Positions 8,179 to 17,981 are shown, counted from the stretch's first letter. The stretch is DNA of 64,000 nucleotides from Natronococcus sp. AD-5 (GCF_030734285.1 NZ_CP132295.1:1-64000), one strand, 5' to 3'. Notes: generated by a model not told the origin, from the letters alone. Made by a program: numbers and translations.

Positions 8179-9179
8179 GTCGGAACCAGCTGTCGAATGG
8201 CTCGTTTGATCCGGTTGAACGAAAGGTACAGTTCGCTGGGAACTCAACGTTCGTTGTTTCCCTCCCGAAAGAGTGGGCACTCGAACAAGACATCGAGCCA
8301 GGGATGTCGATGGCGCTCTATCCGCATGAGGATCGACTGGTCGCCGCAACTGAGCCAGTGTCGACGCGAGATCGGAATGTGACCGTTGATGCTGACGCTG
8401 TCACTGAAGAGACGATAACGTGGCGTATCGAGAGTGCATACATGGCCGGCTGTGATCGGATTACCGTGACCGGACTTGACAATACTGACCCACGACTCCG
8501 TCAGGAGATCCAACGCACGGTCAATCAGCTCACCGGGGCTGCGATTCAGACAGATAGTGATAACCAGCTGGCTATTGTAAATCTACTCGACAGCAGTGAG
8601 GTATCGCTTCCACAAACGGTTACACAAGCACAGCAACTCGCACTGGAATTGCACGAGGATGCAATTGACGCCTTCTTGACTAACGATGCTGACCTCGCGC
8701 AACGGGTAATCGATCGAGACGACGATGTCGATCGTTTGTTCTCATTTGTTAAGCGTGGAATTAATCGCGGACTTGAGAACGTCCACGAGATCGACCGGCT
8801 CGGAACGGATCGCCTGTCCATGTTTCGTGATTACCGTATCGCCCAGCAGCTCAAACGGATCGCTGATCATGCTGAAGGGATCGCGAGGGAAACAACACGA
8901 CAGTCAGGCTCGCCAGATCAGGCATTTACTGATCAACTCGAAACGATCGGAGCCGATGCACGGACTGTCATCGAACTGTCGGCGGCAGGTGAAATCGAAT
9001 CAGCTCACGAAACACTATCTTCCGTTCGTGAGACGGTCGCCCAGACCGATCAAGAGTTGTATGACCGGAAAGAGCCTAATGTGTATCTGTATGGGAGGGT
9101 GTTACAGCGGGTACACCAGACTGCCGAAAATGGAATTAATATCACAGAAACGATAGCTGAATCCACATTTGAAAGCTAA
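8175..9179 (+). CDS. AbrB-PhoU domain phosphate regulator
   Basis: A 334-residue protein with an N-terminal SpoVT/AbrB-like swapped-hairpin domain (residues 11-55, RKVQFAGNSTFVVSLPKEWA) and C-terminal PhoU-like three-helix repeats (about 130-330, with helices around LHEDAIDAFL and QQLKRIADHAEGIAR). Proteins of this type end archaeal pst operons and are thought to repress phosphate uptake genes. Its ATG overlaps the stop of the phoU remnant (ATGA), so translation is coupled to the operon. With the first phoU gutted, it is probably the only PhoU-type regulator encoded here. Confidence 0.88.
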   Translation: MSRNQLSNGSFDPVERKVQFAGNSTFVVSLPKEWALEQDIEPGMSMALYPHEDRLVAATEPVSTRDRNVTVDADAVTEETITWRIESAYMAGCDRITVTGLDNTDPRLRQEIQRTVNQLTGAAIQTDSDNQLAIVNLLDSSEVSLPQTVTQAQQLALELHEDAIDAFLTNDADLAQRVIDRDDDVDRLFSFVKRGINRGLENVHEIDRLGTDRLSMFRDYRIAQQLKRIADHAEGIARETTRQSGSPDQAFTDQLETIGADARTVIELSAAGEIESAHETLSSVRETVAQTDQELYDRKEPNVYLYGRVLQRVHQTAENGINITETIAESTFES

Positions 9180-9353
9180 CGAGAGACGACACATATTGAG
9201 TCAATAGTCGCTCACTCGGTCCTGCTTACTCTGAACACCTGCGAAAGTCCGGCAACACAGCGGCGCTGCAAGTGCCGTGAGTAGCTCGGACCGTGGAGGT
9301 GGTGAGCGGTGGCGGTGACTTGATACATCAGCAAAAAAGAGAGCGACGACCGG

Positions 9354-9548
9354 CTATTCCCACCAGCGACCGCGTTCAAGGAAGTGGATAGTCGACCATC
9401 CGGTCACGGCCAGTGAGACACCTCCCTCGTACCAATTCCGCGCCGCTCCATGAATACAGATACGTTCGCCTTCTTCGAACCACGGCATATCTGATTTCTC
9501 CCAGATCGTTACGCAAGTCTGTCTGCTCTCGTCCTCACTAAACCCAAC
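9354..9548 (-). pseudogene. C-terminal OB-fold fragment
   Basis: The minus strand reads openly from 9548 to a stop at 9354. The peptide contains TIWEKSDMPWFEEGERI, NWYEGGVSLAVTGWS and the terminal FLERGRWWE. This is the pattern of an OB-fold nucleic-acid-binding domain from haloarchaeal RPA-like or small DNA-binding proteins. There is an in-frame stop upstream and no matching N terminus, so it is a truncated relic next to IS debris. Confidence 0.5.
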
Positions 9549-9575
9549 CTATGCGATACTCGGATGGGAGGAGTC

Positions 9576-9955
9576 TCACAGTGTTTTGACACGCCCATCG
9601 ATGCTCACCTCTTTGCGATTGAACCCCTCGAGCTTTCCGATAGGGACTACCTGTCCAGGCGCCGTTTGTAACTCCTCGAGCACCCTCCATTGATCATCGG
9701 TAATACGAGTTGATTGGCCGGGGTGTGGGAGGTCGCTGAGCGCGGTGAGATCGCGCTCGACGACAATGTCCAACCAATCGTAGACGGTCTGTTCCAGGAA
9801 CCTGAGCAGCTGCTCGATTTCTGCCGGCGGCTTCCCCTGCAAATACAGCTGGCGCTTGTGAATCGTTTGATCGCTTTTGGATCTGTTTCCGTGCGCAGTT
9901 GCGCCAGCAACTGGTCCTCATCTACTCCAGCCAACTTTCCGCCCCAATCAGTCAT
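9576..9955 (-). pseudogene. IS630-type transposase N-terminal remnant
   Basis: Two minus-strand frames together spell an IS630-like helix-turn-helix region. The first is MTDWGGKLAGVDEDQLLAQL (from 9955). After a frame change come PPAEIEQLLRFLEQTVYDWL and DLPHPGQSTRITDDQWRVLEE. The DDE catalytic domain is missing and the frame ends in unrelated sequence at 9576. An IS630-type C-terminal end on the other strand at 19950-20081 could be its lost half. Confidence 0.55.
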
Positions 9956-10028
9956 ACCCTCTTAGGGAAGTCCAGAACACATGAACTAGTCTGCTGATCC
10001 CAAGAGTACCGGCGACGGACTCGCTGGG

Positions 10029-11156
10029 TTAGACTCCGAACGTCGCCCGCAGCATGTCGCGAGTGCCGGGACCGAGGCCGACCGCGACAACGGCGATCAT
10101 AAGCAGGTACGCGAACTGGGGACTCTCCTCGAAGATCTCGTCGTTGAACAGTGTTACCACGACGACCGCCGCAACGAGTTTCACGAGCAGGAACGGCCAG
10201 GCGGTGCCGGTGACGCTAGTCACGCTCTCGGGCAGTACCACGCCAGTGTAAGTGACGATCGCCTCGTTGATCGGGTGTTTCGGGACGAGGTTCGCCGGCA
10301 GTCCAAAGACGGTCGCCCAGTCGAGACCGGCGACGTTGGCGACGCCGTCGATAGCGTGCGCCCAGATGACGATGACACCCATAAACCGCGTGCCGCTGTT
10401 GATATCGGGCGCGAACTGATTGATAGCGAGCCAGGTGATCACCGTCGTGACAGTCGCGCCCACGAGGATCGTCGCTAAGAGCGCTGGATGGAACGTCGCG
10501 TATGGCTCCGTGGCCGCCCGATAGCCGAGATACGCCAACGTGATCGCTAACAGACCGGTTCCGATTCCGAAGAGCGGATACTCGTAGCCCGACACGTAGT
10601 TGTTCCTGTCGAGCCAGACCGACGTTACGAGCGCGAGGAGCGCGATAAAGAACACCGTGAAGTAGATGAGCGGGCTGATCAGCACGCCGACCCAGGGGAG
10701 TCCGAGCGCGAGTTCACCGGTTTCGCGGTAGGCCGCGACGTTCGTGTCCTCGACGACCCGGAGCGCTCCGCCGAACAGCATGAACGGGAACAAGCCATAG
10801 AAGCCGGCTCGGTACCGCTCGAGCTCGAGTCGGTCGAGGAGAAAGGAGATCCCGATCAGCAAGAGCAGGAGCGTCGGGATGTAACCCGCGTAAGAGACGA
10901 ACGTGTACCCCGGCGAGGCGGTCGGACCGGCGTCGGCCGGCGCATTCTGACAGTGGACCTGTTCGCCACCCGCCCACGTGATGCAGCTCCACCCGTGTGC
11001 GTCGGCGACCACCGGCCCCCAGTAGTACTGCCAAATGAGATCGACGTATACCCGCTGCGGAAACAGGAGTGCAGCGGCCGTAATTCCGGCGACGAGAATC
11101 GCGACGGTCGCGGCCCAGATCCGTTCGGGCCCGTACCGATCGAGGAGTTCGTCCAT
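10029..11156 (-). CDS. DUF63 family polytopic membrane protein
   Basis: A 375-residue integral membrane protein with about eight to nine hydrophobic helices, starting at residues 15-34. The loop after the first helix holds [14 protein letters not shown], which is characteristic of the archaeal DUF63 family. [14 protein letters not shown] and [14 protein letters not shown] are further recognisable conserved stretches. The length is normal and the gene looks intact. The biochemical role of the family is unknown to me. It lies between gene fragments, so it may be a recent passenger from a chromosomal locus, where a phosphatase gene (remnant at 11238) could have been its neighbour. Confidence 0.85.
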   Translation of the reverse strand: MDELLDRYGPERIWAATVAILVAGITAAALLFPQRVYVDLIWQYYWGPVVADAHGWSCITWAGGEQVHCQNAPADAGPTASPGYTFVSYAGYIPTLLLLLIGISFLLDRLELERYRAGFYGLFPFMLFGGALRVVEDTNVAAYRETGELALGLPWVGVLISPLIYFTVFFIALLALVTSVWLDRNNYVSGYEYPLFGIGTGLLAITLAYLGYRAATEPYATFHPALLATILVGATVTTVITWLAINQFAPDINSGTRFMGVIVIWAHAIDGVANVAGLDWATVFGLPANLVPKHPINEAIVTYTGVVLPESVTSVTGTAWPFLLVKLVAAVVVVTLFNDEIFEESPQFAYLLMIAVVAVGLGPGTRDMLRATFGV

Positions 11157-11237
11157 GATCGATACCCGTTCGAGCGACCGCTTACTGTTTCCGATTTCGG
11201 TTCTAGTCCTGGTTCGGTTTTCGGCCCCGGAACTGGC

Positions 11238-11430
11238 TTACGACTCGATCTGACGGGTTGCCTTCAGCAGTTCGCCGTGGATCTCGCCGTTCGAGGCGAT
11301 GAGACCGGTGCTGTCGTGATGCCAGCGGTTTCCCTCAAGATCCGCGACCGTAGCACCGACCTGACGGATCAGATGGACGCCGGCGACGGTGTCCCACAGG
11401 TTCATCTGTAACAAGTCGCTGGGCTGGCCC
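11238..11430 (-). pseudogene. Inositol monophosphatase C-terminal fragment
   Basis: The minus-strand frame ends with NLWDTVAGVHLIRQVGATV, then DLEGNRWHHDSTGLIASNGE and IHGELLKATRQ. WDxxAGxxLxxxxGG/A, followed by the SNG...HxxLL ending, is the C-terminal signature of the IMPase/SuhB/FBPase family. The N-terminal two thirds, with the metal-binding EE and DPLDGT motifs, are missing, and upstream the frame runs into another truncated gene. This is a relic. Confidence 0.65.
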
Positions 11431-11451
11431 GATAGATCTTCGTCAACGGCT

Positions 11452-11700
11452 TCAACCCCACGAGGGTTCGTCTGTAACTCTTTGCCGATAAACATCAATA
11501 ATTCGGAGTTCAGAGTAATGAACTGGGTCGCCCTCATACTCACTGATATTTCGGAATAGCTCTTCATGAGGAATGGTTTCGGCATTTGCTTTCATCTCTT
11601 CTGAACCTTTCCCACTGATCTGGTCAAGCGAGCTCGCATAGCCAGCGATTGAAACCAGACCCATAAAGGAGGCCGTTCCGAGTACCGTCCGTATGTTCAC
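11452..11700 (-). pseudogene. Truncated small secreted protein
   Basis: 82 residues beginning with a hydrophobic leader (MNIRTVLGTASFMGLVSIAG) and a body with TIPHEELFRNISEYEGDPVHY. This resembles the first half of short haloarchaeal secreted or lipoprotein-like proteins with an OB-like fold (...EELxRNxxxYxGxxVxY...). The frame then degenerates and stops at the junction with the monophosphatase fragment, so the C-terminal half is lost. Confidence 0.4.
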
Positions 11701-11790
11701 ACAAATAGTAAGTAAAATTGTTTGATGAGTATTCTGGCACTAACTGCATACCGGCGTCACGTATAATGGCAAATTCGTCCAGACTACGCT

Positions 11791-12069
11791 TCACAAGATC
11801 AGATAAGTAGCAGCGAGAGCGATCGCGACAAGAGAGATAATGGCGAGGTAGGTGATTTTCTTTCGATTATTAGAAGATCCCCAGTACGCATTTGATGCAG
11901 TCCGTAAATTCTCTTCCGATAGATCCGCTGTTGACGGTGACGTAGCGTCAGCGAGGTTTGCACAATTATGATTTTCTGGCATTCGATGGCGCTTGCAAAA
12001 GGTACGCCCACAATAGGAACACGAATATGGCATGTTCGAATGATTGCCACAGAACTCACATTGGCTCAT
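11791..12069 (-). CDS. AN1-type zinc-finger membrane protein
   Basis: 92 residues from the ATG at 12069. The N terminus is an AN1-like finger: CEFC, then CSYC (residues 18-21), CKRH, and NHNC with its His-Cys pair, giving the C-x2-C...C-x2-C...C-x4-H...H-x-C spacing. The C terminus (about residues 70-90) is one hydrophobic helix followed only by IL. Such tail-anchored AN1 proteins are common in haloarchaea, and their role is unknown. A longer upstream frame exists but is not protein-like. Confidence 0.75.
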   Translation of the reverse strand: MSQCEFCGNHSNMPYSCSYCGRTFCKRHRMPENHNCANLADATSPSTADLSEENLRTASNAYWGSSNNRKKITYLAIISLVAIALAATYLIL

Positions 12070-12235
12070 TTGAGTTAGAAATCCCGACTGAAAGAGGATA
12101 GTTGTTTCTCCAACGGTATTGGGAATCAGTACCGGGGTAAATCTGCTGAACGCACCATTAAGTGGATTATCGTGACACGTAGAGATGAGATCCGGGTGCC
12201 GGGAGCCGAATGCCTGGATCAAGAGGAACGACACC

Positions 12236-12403
12236 ATGTCAACAGTAGGAGCCGATGTGAATGCACTGCCACAGAACCAGGACCAGACCGGACCCTTGAT
12301 CGGCGACCTTGAGGACGACGAAGTGATCCGCTGCCGGGACGTAGACAAGCTCGTCTGGTACTACGCGATCGACAGAGAGAGCGTCGTACTGTTTCACGAA
12401 TGA
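12236..12403 (+). CDS. Small hypothetical accessory protein
   Basis: 55 residues from the ATG at 12236, acidic, with DLEDDEVIRCRDVDKLVWYY in the middle and RESVVLFHE at the end. It opens a run of short same-strand genes (to 13676) with close or overlapping ends, as in haloarchaeal proviruses and plasmids. No family is recognised. Confidence 0.4.
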   Translation: MSTVGADVNALPQNQDQTGPLIGDLEDDEVIRCRDVDKLVWYYAIDRESVVLFHE

Positions 12404-12522
12404 AACAAATTTGAGCCTGTCCCGCGATCGGCGTTCTCGGCGACGACGGTAATGGGTCATCCCGATGTCGACGCGGCGGCGGTAAAGCGAGCCCAACTTG
12501 AGACGCTTCGTGGAGGGAACTG

Positions 12523-12693
12523 ATGAGCCCAGAATTGACCGCTCGGGAAGGTGTTATGCGGACGAGCTGTGGGACTGTGACTGGACATACGAGCGTGCTC
12601 TCGACGAGAACGATACATCTCACCGAAAAGGCGAACTGCGAGATCGCCATGAAGATCGCCCACCATCGCGCGTTCAATTGCGGTGAGGGCTGA
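12523..12693 (+). CDS. Very small hypothetical gene
   Basis: 56 codons from the ATG at 12523 (MSPELTAREGVMRTSCG...). It shares the TGATG junction with a 23-codon frame (12452-12523, MGHPDVDAAAVKRAQ). The overlap suggests coupled translation in a run of tiny genes, but composition gives no clear signal, so this call is tentative. Confidence 0.25.
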   Translation: MSPELTAREGVMRTSCGTVTGHTSVLSTRTIHLTEKANCEIAMKIAHHRAFNCGEG

Positions 12694-12740
12694 AAAGACA
12701 ACGGCGCCATTGACATTCACCTGGAGGCGAATAAGAACGA

Positions 12741-13052
12741 ATGAGCTTCCAAACGTTCAATCGCGAGCCCGAAACCGCTCGGCAGACGCTCGTCGAGGCG
12801 ACCGGCTCGCCGTTCACGCTGGGTCCCGAAGTCCGACCGGTCATTGACGTGATCGACGGTCGAAAGGCGAACAACGACCTTGAGCTCGCCGATTGGGTTC
12901 GAGCACTCGAGGCCGGTGATGGGGCGATCGCCGTGTATTTTGAACTCGCCGCGGACCACGAGTGGTGGCTTGCGTACGACCCCGACGCCGAGGCCGACGA
13001 CGATCTCGAAGGGCCGTTTCAGCGGTGGACCACCTATCCCTCCGGCGGATGA
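12741..13052 (+). CDS. Hypothetical accessory protein with proviral character
   Basis: 103 residues with haloarchaeal composition: a region around VEATGSPFTLGPEVRPVIDV, then helical RKANNDLELADWVRALEAG, and a tail EGPFQRWTTYPSGG. The TGA at 13050 is followed in the same frame by another protein-like stretch of 53 codons that runs to 13214. The stop may therefore separate two domains of one former gene, or be a true end. No function is assigned. Confidence 0.5.
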   Translation: MSFQTFNREPETARQTLVEATGSPFTLGPEVRPVIDVIDGRKANNDLELADWVRALEAGDGAIAVYFELAADHEWWLAYDPDAEADDDLEGPFQRWTTYPSGG

Positions 13053-13214
13053 GACCACCGAGCGATTACCCGGGGTGTCCTACAGATCAATTTGGAGGAG
13101 CTGTACTGGGAACACAACCCCGAGGAACGATGTGACATCCGCCGCTCGAAGGTTGTTCGGATCGAGGATACTCCGGAGTTCGTACAGCGGAAGGTCGGTG
13201 GGTCAGATGACTGA
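13053..13214 (+). CDS. Short frame continuing the previous gene
   Basis: In the same frame as the preceding gene, directly after its TGA, the sequence reads ITRGVLQINLEELYWEHNPE and then CDIRRSKVVRIEDTPEF. This is convincing protein. The only in-frame start is TTG at 13092. It ends at 13214, overlapping the next ATG at 13207. It is either a small gene with a weak start or the second half of a gene broken by a nonsense codon. Confidence 0.4.
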   Translation, partial: DHRAITRGVLQINLEELYWEHNPEERCDIRRSKVVRIEDTPEFVQRKVGGSDD

Positions 13215-13676
13215 TGAGAAGTCCATTCAAAGGCTCGAGGAAACCGACGACGGAATGCGCGTTGTTACGAAAGGTCTGAGCGACCTGTACGACTACCGGT
13301 TTGCGAACGTCCTCGAACAAGAGTACTGGGATCTGTTCACGTTGACCATTCCTGTGAAAGGAGATCCGAAACGCGTCTGGGTTGTCAGCGCTGCCCACAT
13401 CGGTGAGTCCGAGGGCTGGAAGCTCCACGGCGCCAACGGGATCGGACCGAGGTCGCCCTCGAGGTGCGCAAGTTCACCAATGCCGAACGAGAGTGGTGTG
13501 AGAAAACGTTCACCCACTGTGACGTCGAGTCCGTCAGCGAGTTCGAGATCCTCGATAACGGGAGAGCAATCATATTGAAAGCTGATAGTGAATCTGTGAC
13601 CCTGAATTCGCCAGCTCGCCCAACGTTCGAAGTTAAAGCCGAACGTGAAGGCCGACTAACGGCCCCAGCGAGTTAA
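13207..13676 (+). pseudogene. Frameshifted hypothetical gene
   Basis: From the ATG at 13207 the frame reads TDEKSIQRLEETDDGMRVVT, VLEQEYWDLFTLTIPVKGD and VWVVSAAHIGESEGWKLHGAN. Near 13440-13460 the coding frame switches by one base. It resumes as EVRKFTNAEREWCEKTFTHC and ESVSEFEILDNGRAII, stopping at 13676. The two halves together would give about 155 residues. Either the gene is inactivated by a 1-base indel or the sequence has an error. The function is unknown. Confidence 0.55.
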
Positions 13677-13772
13677 GTATCGAGTTCGAACTTGAATAGG
13701 ACGAAAACAGTGATACGGGTGATGGCGAGAGTGGACAGCTAGAAATTGAGTAAGAAGGCGTCTATGGCAATT

Positions 13773-13958
13773 TCAGGAGGGAGATGGCATTCGGTCGCGG
13801 GTATCGTGCGTGACTTGGTATATCTCTTCAATATAAGAAGTCCGAGCCGACACGTCTAAGACGACCAGTGGTTCAGGAGTGGCGGTACTAACCACGAATA
13901 GGAGTAGTAAGAACAGGAGGAGTAACCCCAGTAGAAACCAGTCCCATCTCATTAGCAT
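13773..13958 (-). CDS. Possible small membrane protein
   Basis: A 61-residue frame with a leucine-rich hydrophobic helix at residues 5-23 (DWFLLGLLLLFLLLLFVV) and a polar tail. The start is uncertain (ATG at 13958 or 13952). It is isolated between a pseudogene and the Usp gene. The hydrophobic stretch is a real property, but expression is unproven. Confidence 0.3.
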   Translation of the reverse strand: MLMRWDWFLLGLLLLFLLLLFVVSTATPEPLVVLDVSARTSYIEEIYQVTHDTRDRMPSPS

Positions 13959-14056
13959 TCACACCTCAGTGCTGACTGCGTGGATGGTTGTTCGTGCACG
14001 ACACACTTAGGTCTGTTCTCGCCATGGAGCTGTCTGCGTATGTTATTGGAGGGCCA

Positions 14057-14482
14057 TCATGGACGCACACATAGGACAGAGGTGTCGGCCGACCGAATGA
14101 CTCGATCTGTTGTACTCCCAAGCAGGTGTTCCTTGATTCCCGAGCGGCCACTCGCGCCCATGACGATTAAATCAATGGTGTGATCAGTACTGTACTCGGC
14201 GATCGCTTCGTGAGGGGTTCCTTCGAGAACGGTTTGCTCGTACGTTACGTCGGCCTCTTCAGCCTTCGTTGTGGCTGCATCAAGTATCTCGTCGGCTTCC
14301 TGCTCGAGCGTTTGTGTGAGTTCAGGTGCGATATTTCCGGAAGCAGCCATCTCCGTTCCAACGTCTATCACGTGCAGAAAGTGGAGTGTCGCTCCGTGCG
14401 GTTCTGCAATGCTGACACTCTGGTTTACTGCGGCAGTACTCGACTCGCTTCCGTCAGTTGGCACCAAAATATCGTTGTACAT
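14057..14482 (-). CDS. Universal stress protein UspA family
   Basis: About 141 residues with the start at MYNDILVPTDGS (ATG at 14482). The ATP-binding form of the UspA fold is indicated by DGSESS near the N terminus and by the C-terminal MGASGRSGIKEHLLGSTTDRV (G-x2-G-x9-G-S/T pattern). This is a single-domain soluble protein. Family members bind ATP and modulate stress or transport responses. It lies 72 bp downstream of the CNNM/CBS gene on the same strand, and Usp genes often accompany transporters. Confidence 0.9.
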   Translation of the reverse strand: MYNDILVPTDGSESSTAAVNQSVSIAEPHGATLHFLHVIDVGTEMAASGNIAPELTQTLEQEADEILDAATTKAEEADVTYEQTVLEGTPHEAIAEYSTDHTIDLIVMGASGRSGIKEHLLGSTTDRVIRSADTSVLCVRP

Positions 14483-14554
14483 GCTTTCTGGTTTCATCGC
14501 CAGCACCAAAAGAGCTAGATTGAAATTGAAAGCAGCTTGCCTCTTGTCTTACGT

Positions 14555-15625
14555 TTATTCACCGAGTGAACTGATTTTCTCCTGATCTAGCGGGTCTTCG
14601 ATATCTCCCATAACTGCCTCGAGCAGATCTGTCACAGTTATAAGTCCAACAACTTCACCATCTTCGATCACAAGTGCAAGCTCCTGATTTTCTGTCTGGA
14701 ACTGATCGATCGCATCACTGACGTCCACATCGGGAGAGAGCGTCATCGGCGGGGCCGCCAGTTCAGTGAAGTCGATATTACCATCAGCCAACTCCTCACG
14801 ATGCCTGACCAAAACTGGCGTGTAGATGATGCCCTGAAAGTCGATCAATTCCTCGCCAATCAGTGGATAGCGGGTCTGTGGGCTGTCTTCCATTTTCTGG
14901 AAGTTTTCCTCTGGATCGGCTTCGGTAGATAGTACGACAAAATCCTCAGGAGGGACCATCACGTCCCGAATAGGCTGATCGCCGATCTGGAATGCATTCA
15001 TCACTTCCTCACGGCGTTCGTCTGAAAGGTTTCCTTCATCAAGGACTGAGCCGAGCTGATTCCGGAGGTCGGCTCGAGATTCGATGACGTCCTGTTCGGT
15101 CTCGCGCCAGGCGCCTGTCATCTCGATACCGAACAGGCCGAGTGTCTTTTTTGCAATCCAGTCACCGAACCAGATCGCCGGGGCGAGCACCCTGGCAAAC
15201 CAGTACAGTGGCCGTGCGCCGTACTTACATACCTGTTTCGACCGTTCGACACCGAGGTATGTTGGTGTCTGTTCGCCATGAGTCAAATGAATTAGGTTAA
15301 TGAGTAAGAATCCAAGCATCGAGCCAGCGCCGACTGATGCAAGTACCGTATTCTCGAACAGCGGCTCGAATACCGCTGCTAAACCTGGCTCCGCAATAAT
15401 ACCCAATGCAATACTGGTCGCAGAGATCCAAATCTGACACGCTGTGAGATAGAATTCAAGGTCTTCAGTCATCTCCCAGGCAAGCTCGAGTGAAGGAGTA
15501 TCGAATTCCGACTTAGAATACTGCCGAGCGCGGGTGAGACCGAATTCAGTGGCAACGAAAAACGCGTTCAAGGCAATGAGAAGGATCCCAGCCAATATTC
15601 GGCCGCTGATTTCAAGGAGCTCCAT
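14555..15625 (-). CDS. CNNM/CBS domain membrane protein (CorC/HCC-like)
   Basis: 356 residues. The N-terminal CNNM (DUF21) transmembrane domain occupies about residues 1-190, with ALNAFFVATEFGLTRAR at the first helix. Two CBS modules follow (about 215-345, with IRDVMVPPEDFVVL, RYPLIGEE and ALVIEDGEVVGLITVTDLLE). It stops after the CBS pair and lacks the C-terminal CorC_HlyC domain of its paralogue at 18454. Family members are linked to Mg2+ or other cation efflux. The gene appears intact. Confidence 0.88.
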   Translation of the reverse strand: MELLEISGRILAGILLIALNAFFVATEFGLTRARQYSKSEFDTPSLELAWEMTEDLEFYLTACQIWISATSIALGIIAEPGLAAVFEPLFENTVLASVGAGSMLGFLLINLIHLTHGEQTPTYLGVERSKQVCKYGARPLYWFARVLAPAIWFGDWIAKKTLGLFGIEMTGAWRETEQDVIESRADLRNQLGSVLDEGNLSDERREEVMNAFQIGDQPIRDVMVPPEDFVVLSTEADPEENFQKMEDSPQTRYPLIGEELIDFQGIIYTPVLVRHREELADGNIDFTELAAPPMTLSPDVDVSDAIDQFQTENQELALVIEDGEVVGLITVTDLLEAVMGDIEDPLDQEKISSLGE

Positions 15626-15733
15626 CAGTGTTCTGTAGTATTAGGAGATACAAATGAGTGGGGCAGGAAAAGGTAAATATCGATCTCATCACGGGATCGT
15701 TGAGGACGATTATCGTATTAAGTCCTAGGGAGC

Positions 15734-16752
15734 TCAACGTATCGCTTGAATACCGAACGTCGAGACCGAGATACCTCCAATCGTGACCGGCATCCAGTAG
15801 ATCGCGCCCCGGAATATGAGAATGGCTGCAGTAACTGCTGAGGCAGGAAGTCCAGTTGTCGGAACGAGTAGCGTCACAAAGGCTGCTTCAATTCCGCCAA
15901 GTCCACCCGGAAGCGGCGCGGTTCCAGCAAGATTCGCTAATGGGATAACAAAGAGTAGCACAGACAGTGGTACGCTATAGTCGAGAGCCGCGAACGAAGC
16001 CATGAGTGCAACAGCCTGAAACAACCATCCACATAATGAGAATCCAATCACAGTAGCTAAGCGCCTCCGGTCAGTTGCAATGCGTTCAATGTGTCCAAAA
16101 AATCGCCGAATCCGATCTGTGAGATTAGCTTCTAGCGTGTCGGAATCAAACCGATCCCGGCCAAAAAGCCTGATCTTCGAAGCAATAATATCAGGGACGT
16201 GTTCGATGATCACGCCACGGTACTGCCAGACAAACCCTATGGCGATAATGACTCCACCGATCAAGATAACTGTTGTACCGGTTGCTGCTTCAAGTCGATC
16301 GCCGATAGCGGTAGTAGTTGCATAGTAGCCGACACCAGTAAGGATAAGTAAAACTGATGGACCAACATTGAGAATATCGACGCTCGCAATCCCGGCAAGT
16401 CCAGTCTCATACCGGACGTTAGAGATCTTTGAGATAAGGAGCGCTACGATCGGTTCACCCCCGCCTGTCCGAATGGAGTAATGTTATTAGCGAAGATGGC
16501 CCCAGCGTAGACAAAAAACGATTTGCTAGCTGGGATATCAACGCCGAAAACTGCGAGAATGGTTCGCAGCATGAGGCTCCATGCAGCGAGCCAGCAAAGC
16601 GCTAGGAGAAAGGTTACAACGATTAGTGGTGGTTCAGTCGATAACAGCGAATCAATAATCTCCTGAAAGCTGACGACGACAAATACAATTGCGAAAATTG
16701 CAATCGCACCGACGGTACCGAGAAGAAACATCCGGCGGTCATGATCGCTCAT
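15734..16752 (-). pseudogene. Flippase-like (LPG synthase TM/AglD-type) gene with a 1-base frameshift
   Basis: Two minus-strand frames join into one polytopic membrane protein of about 340 residues. The N-terminal part (16752 to about 16445) starts MSDHDRRMFLLGTVGAI and reaches NNITPFGQAG. The C-terminal part continues GEPIVALLISKIS and later holds LANLAGTAPLPGGLGGIEAA, the signature glycine-rich loop of the lysylphosphatidylglycerol synthase TM/UPF0104 superfamily. The break falls in a run of five Gs near 16460, where six would restore GQAGGEPIV. It is a homopolymer deletion, so either a real pseudogene, a phase-variable switch or a sequencing error. Confidence 0.75.
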
Positions 16753-16920
16753 CGTTCATCTTCCTTTGAGTAGTAATTATACTTCAACCATCTGGTTGAT
16801 ATTGATACTATTATTTCTAGTAGGTGCCCATCTATGTACCAGTATTTGCTCTCGAGTATGACAATTACCCGACTTATATAATAGTCTTCAAGTAACAAAT
16901 GATGACTGTGGCTGGTGGGG

Positions 16921-17790
16921 TCACTCTGTCCCTTTGACTGTGACGATGGGAACTGGAGCAGAGCGGACAACCTTCTCAGCAAGACTGCCGAGCAGTATAC
17001 GTTCAGTTCCCCGTCTTCCTGTTGTCCCCATTACAATGGCGTGTATGTTGTTTGATTCAGTATACTTGAGAATTACCTCAATAGGTGTTCCATGTTCGAC
17101 TTGGCGTACAATATTTGTGACTCCATGTGTTTCTGCTTGTGAGGCAAGATCATCAACGGCATTGCTTGCGGCTTGTTCTGTATTATGATCAGATATCGTT
17201 GGCAGGGTATCCAAACCATGTGATTCATCATTTACGACGGATAAAATATGGACGGTCGAATCAAGGGTCGCTGCAAGTGAGAGGCCATGGTTAGCAGCAT
17301 GGGTAACTGCAGGACTGCCATCTGTTAAGATGAGAAGGTTCTCATATGGGAACACGAACTGCTCGTCGGGTTGCATCCGCACTGTGAGAACTGGAATCGA
17401 GGAAAGACGAACAACTTTCTCAGAGACACTTCCAAGGAGATACCGTGATAATCCCTCTCGGGCGTGGGTTGACATCACGATCAAATCATATCCGAAATGT
17501 TCGGCGTGCTCAACTATCTGCGGGGCTGGATTACCCTGGACAACGTCAGTATCATAGGAGACACCGAGTGTATCCAAGGTTTTTGCTGCCTCTTCAACGA
17601 TATCCTCACCCTCTTGAACAAGTGCATCAACGACTTCATCGCCAACGACGGTGACACTATCACGGGTTGTGTCAGCGACAAAAAGAACATGGATAGTTGC
17701 ATCGAGTCGATGCGCAATTTCGCTCGTGTGATGGAGTGCTTCTGCTGCGCCCTCACTCCCATCAAATGGAAGAAGGATGTTCTCGTACAT
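16921..17790 (-). CDS. Tandem UspA-domain protein
   Basis: 289 residues made of two UspA folds. Domain 1 (1-145) starts MYENILLPFDGSEGA and ends in MSTHAREGLSRYLLGSVSEKV. Domain 2 (about 150-289) starts YENLLILTDGSPAV and ends MGTTGRRGTERILLGSLAEKV. Both keep the ATP-binding G-x2-G/R...GS motif, clearest in domain 2. The gene lies upstream of the flippase-like gene on the same strand. Expected role: ATP-linked stress response in the cytoplasm. Confidence 0.9.
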   Translation of the reverse strand: MYENILLPFDGSEGAAEALHHTSEIAHRLDATIHVLFVADTTRDSVTVVGDEVVDALVQEGEDIVEEAAKTLDTLGVSYDTDVVQGNPAPQIVEHAEHFGYDLIVMSTHAREGLSRYLLGSVSEKVVRLSSIPVLTVRMQPDEQFVFPYENLLILTDGSPAVTHAANHGLSLAATLDSTVHILSVVNDESHGLDTLPTISDHNTEQAASNAVDDLASQAETHGVTNIVRQVEHGTPIEVILKYTESNNIHAIVMGTTGRRGTERILLGSLAEKVVRSAPVPIVTVKGTE

Positions 17791-17981
17791 CTTACTGCAA
17801 CAGAATACTGTGGGTAGTCTCTAAGGGCTTTCTCCTATCCCTTCGTATTTATCGATAAAGTCGAACTACACTACCTATCTTTGATAGCAACCTGAGTTCG
17901 ATTGCCGTCTGTGGAATCTATCGATCCATACTCGACATACGATGGACATGGTGAGAATGGTGATGAGCGATTCCCAGATAC

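Noticed and set aside
9180-9353. Possible promoter or sRNA between phoU and the OB fragment
   Set aside because: No hairpin, T-tract or conserved word that would support a call.
12219-12716. 165-codon minus-strand frame
   Set aside because: R/S/P-rich composition, overlaps better plus-strand small genes, no motif.
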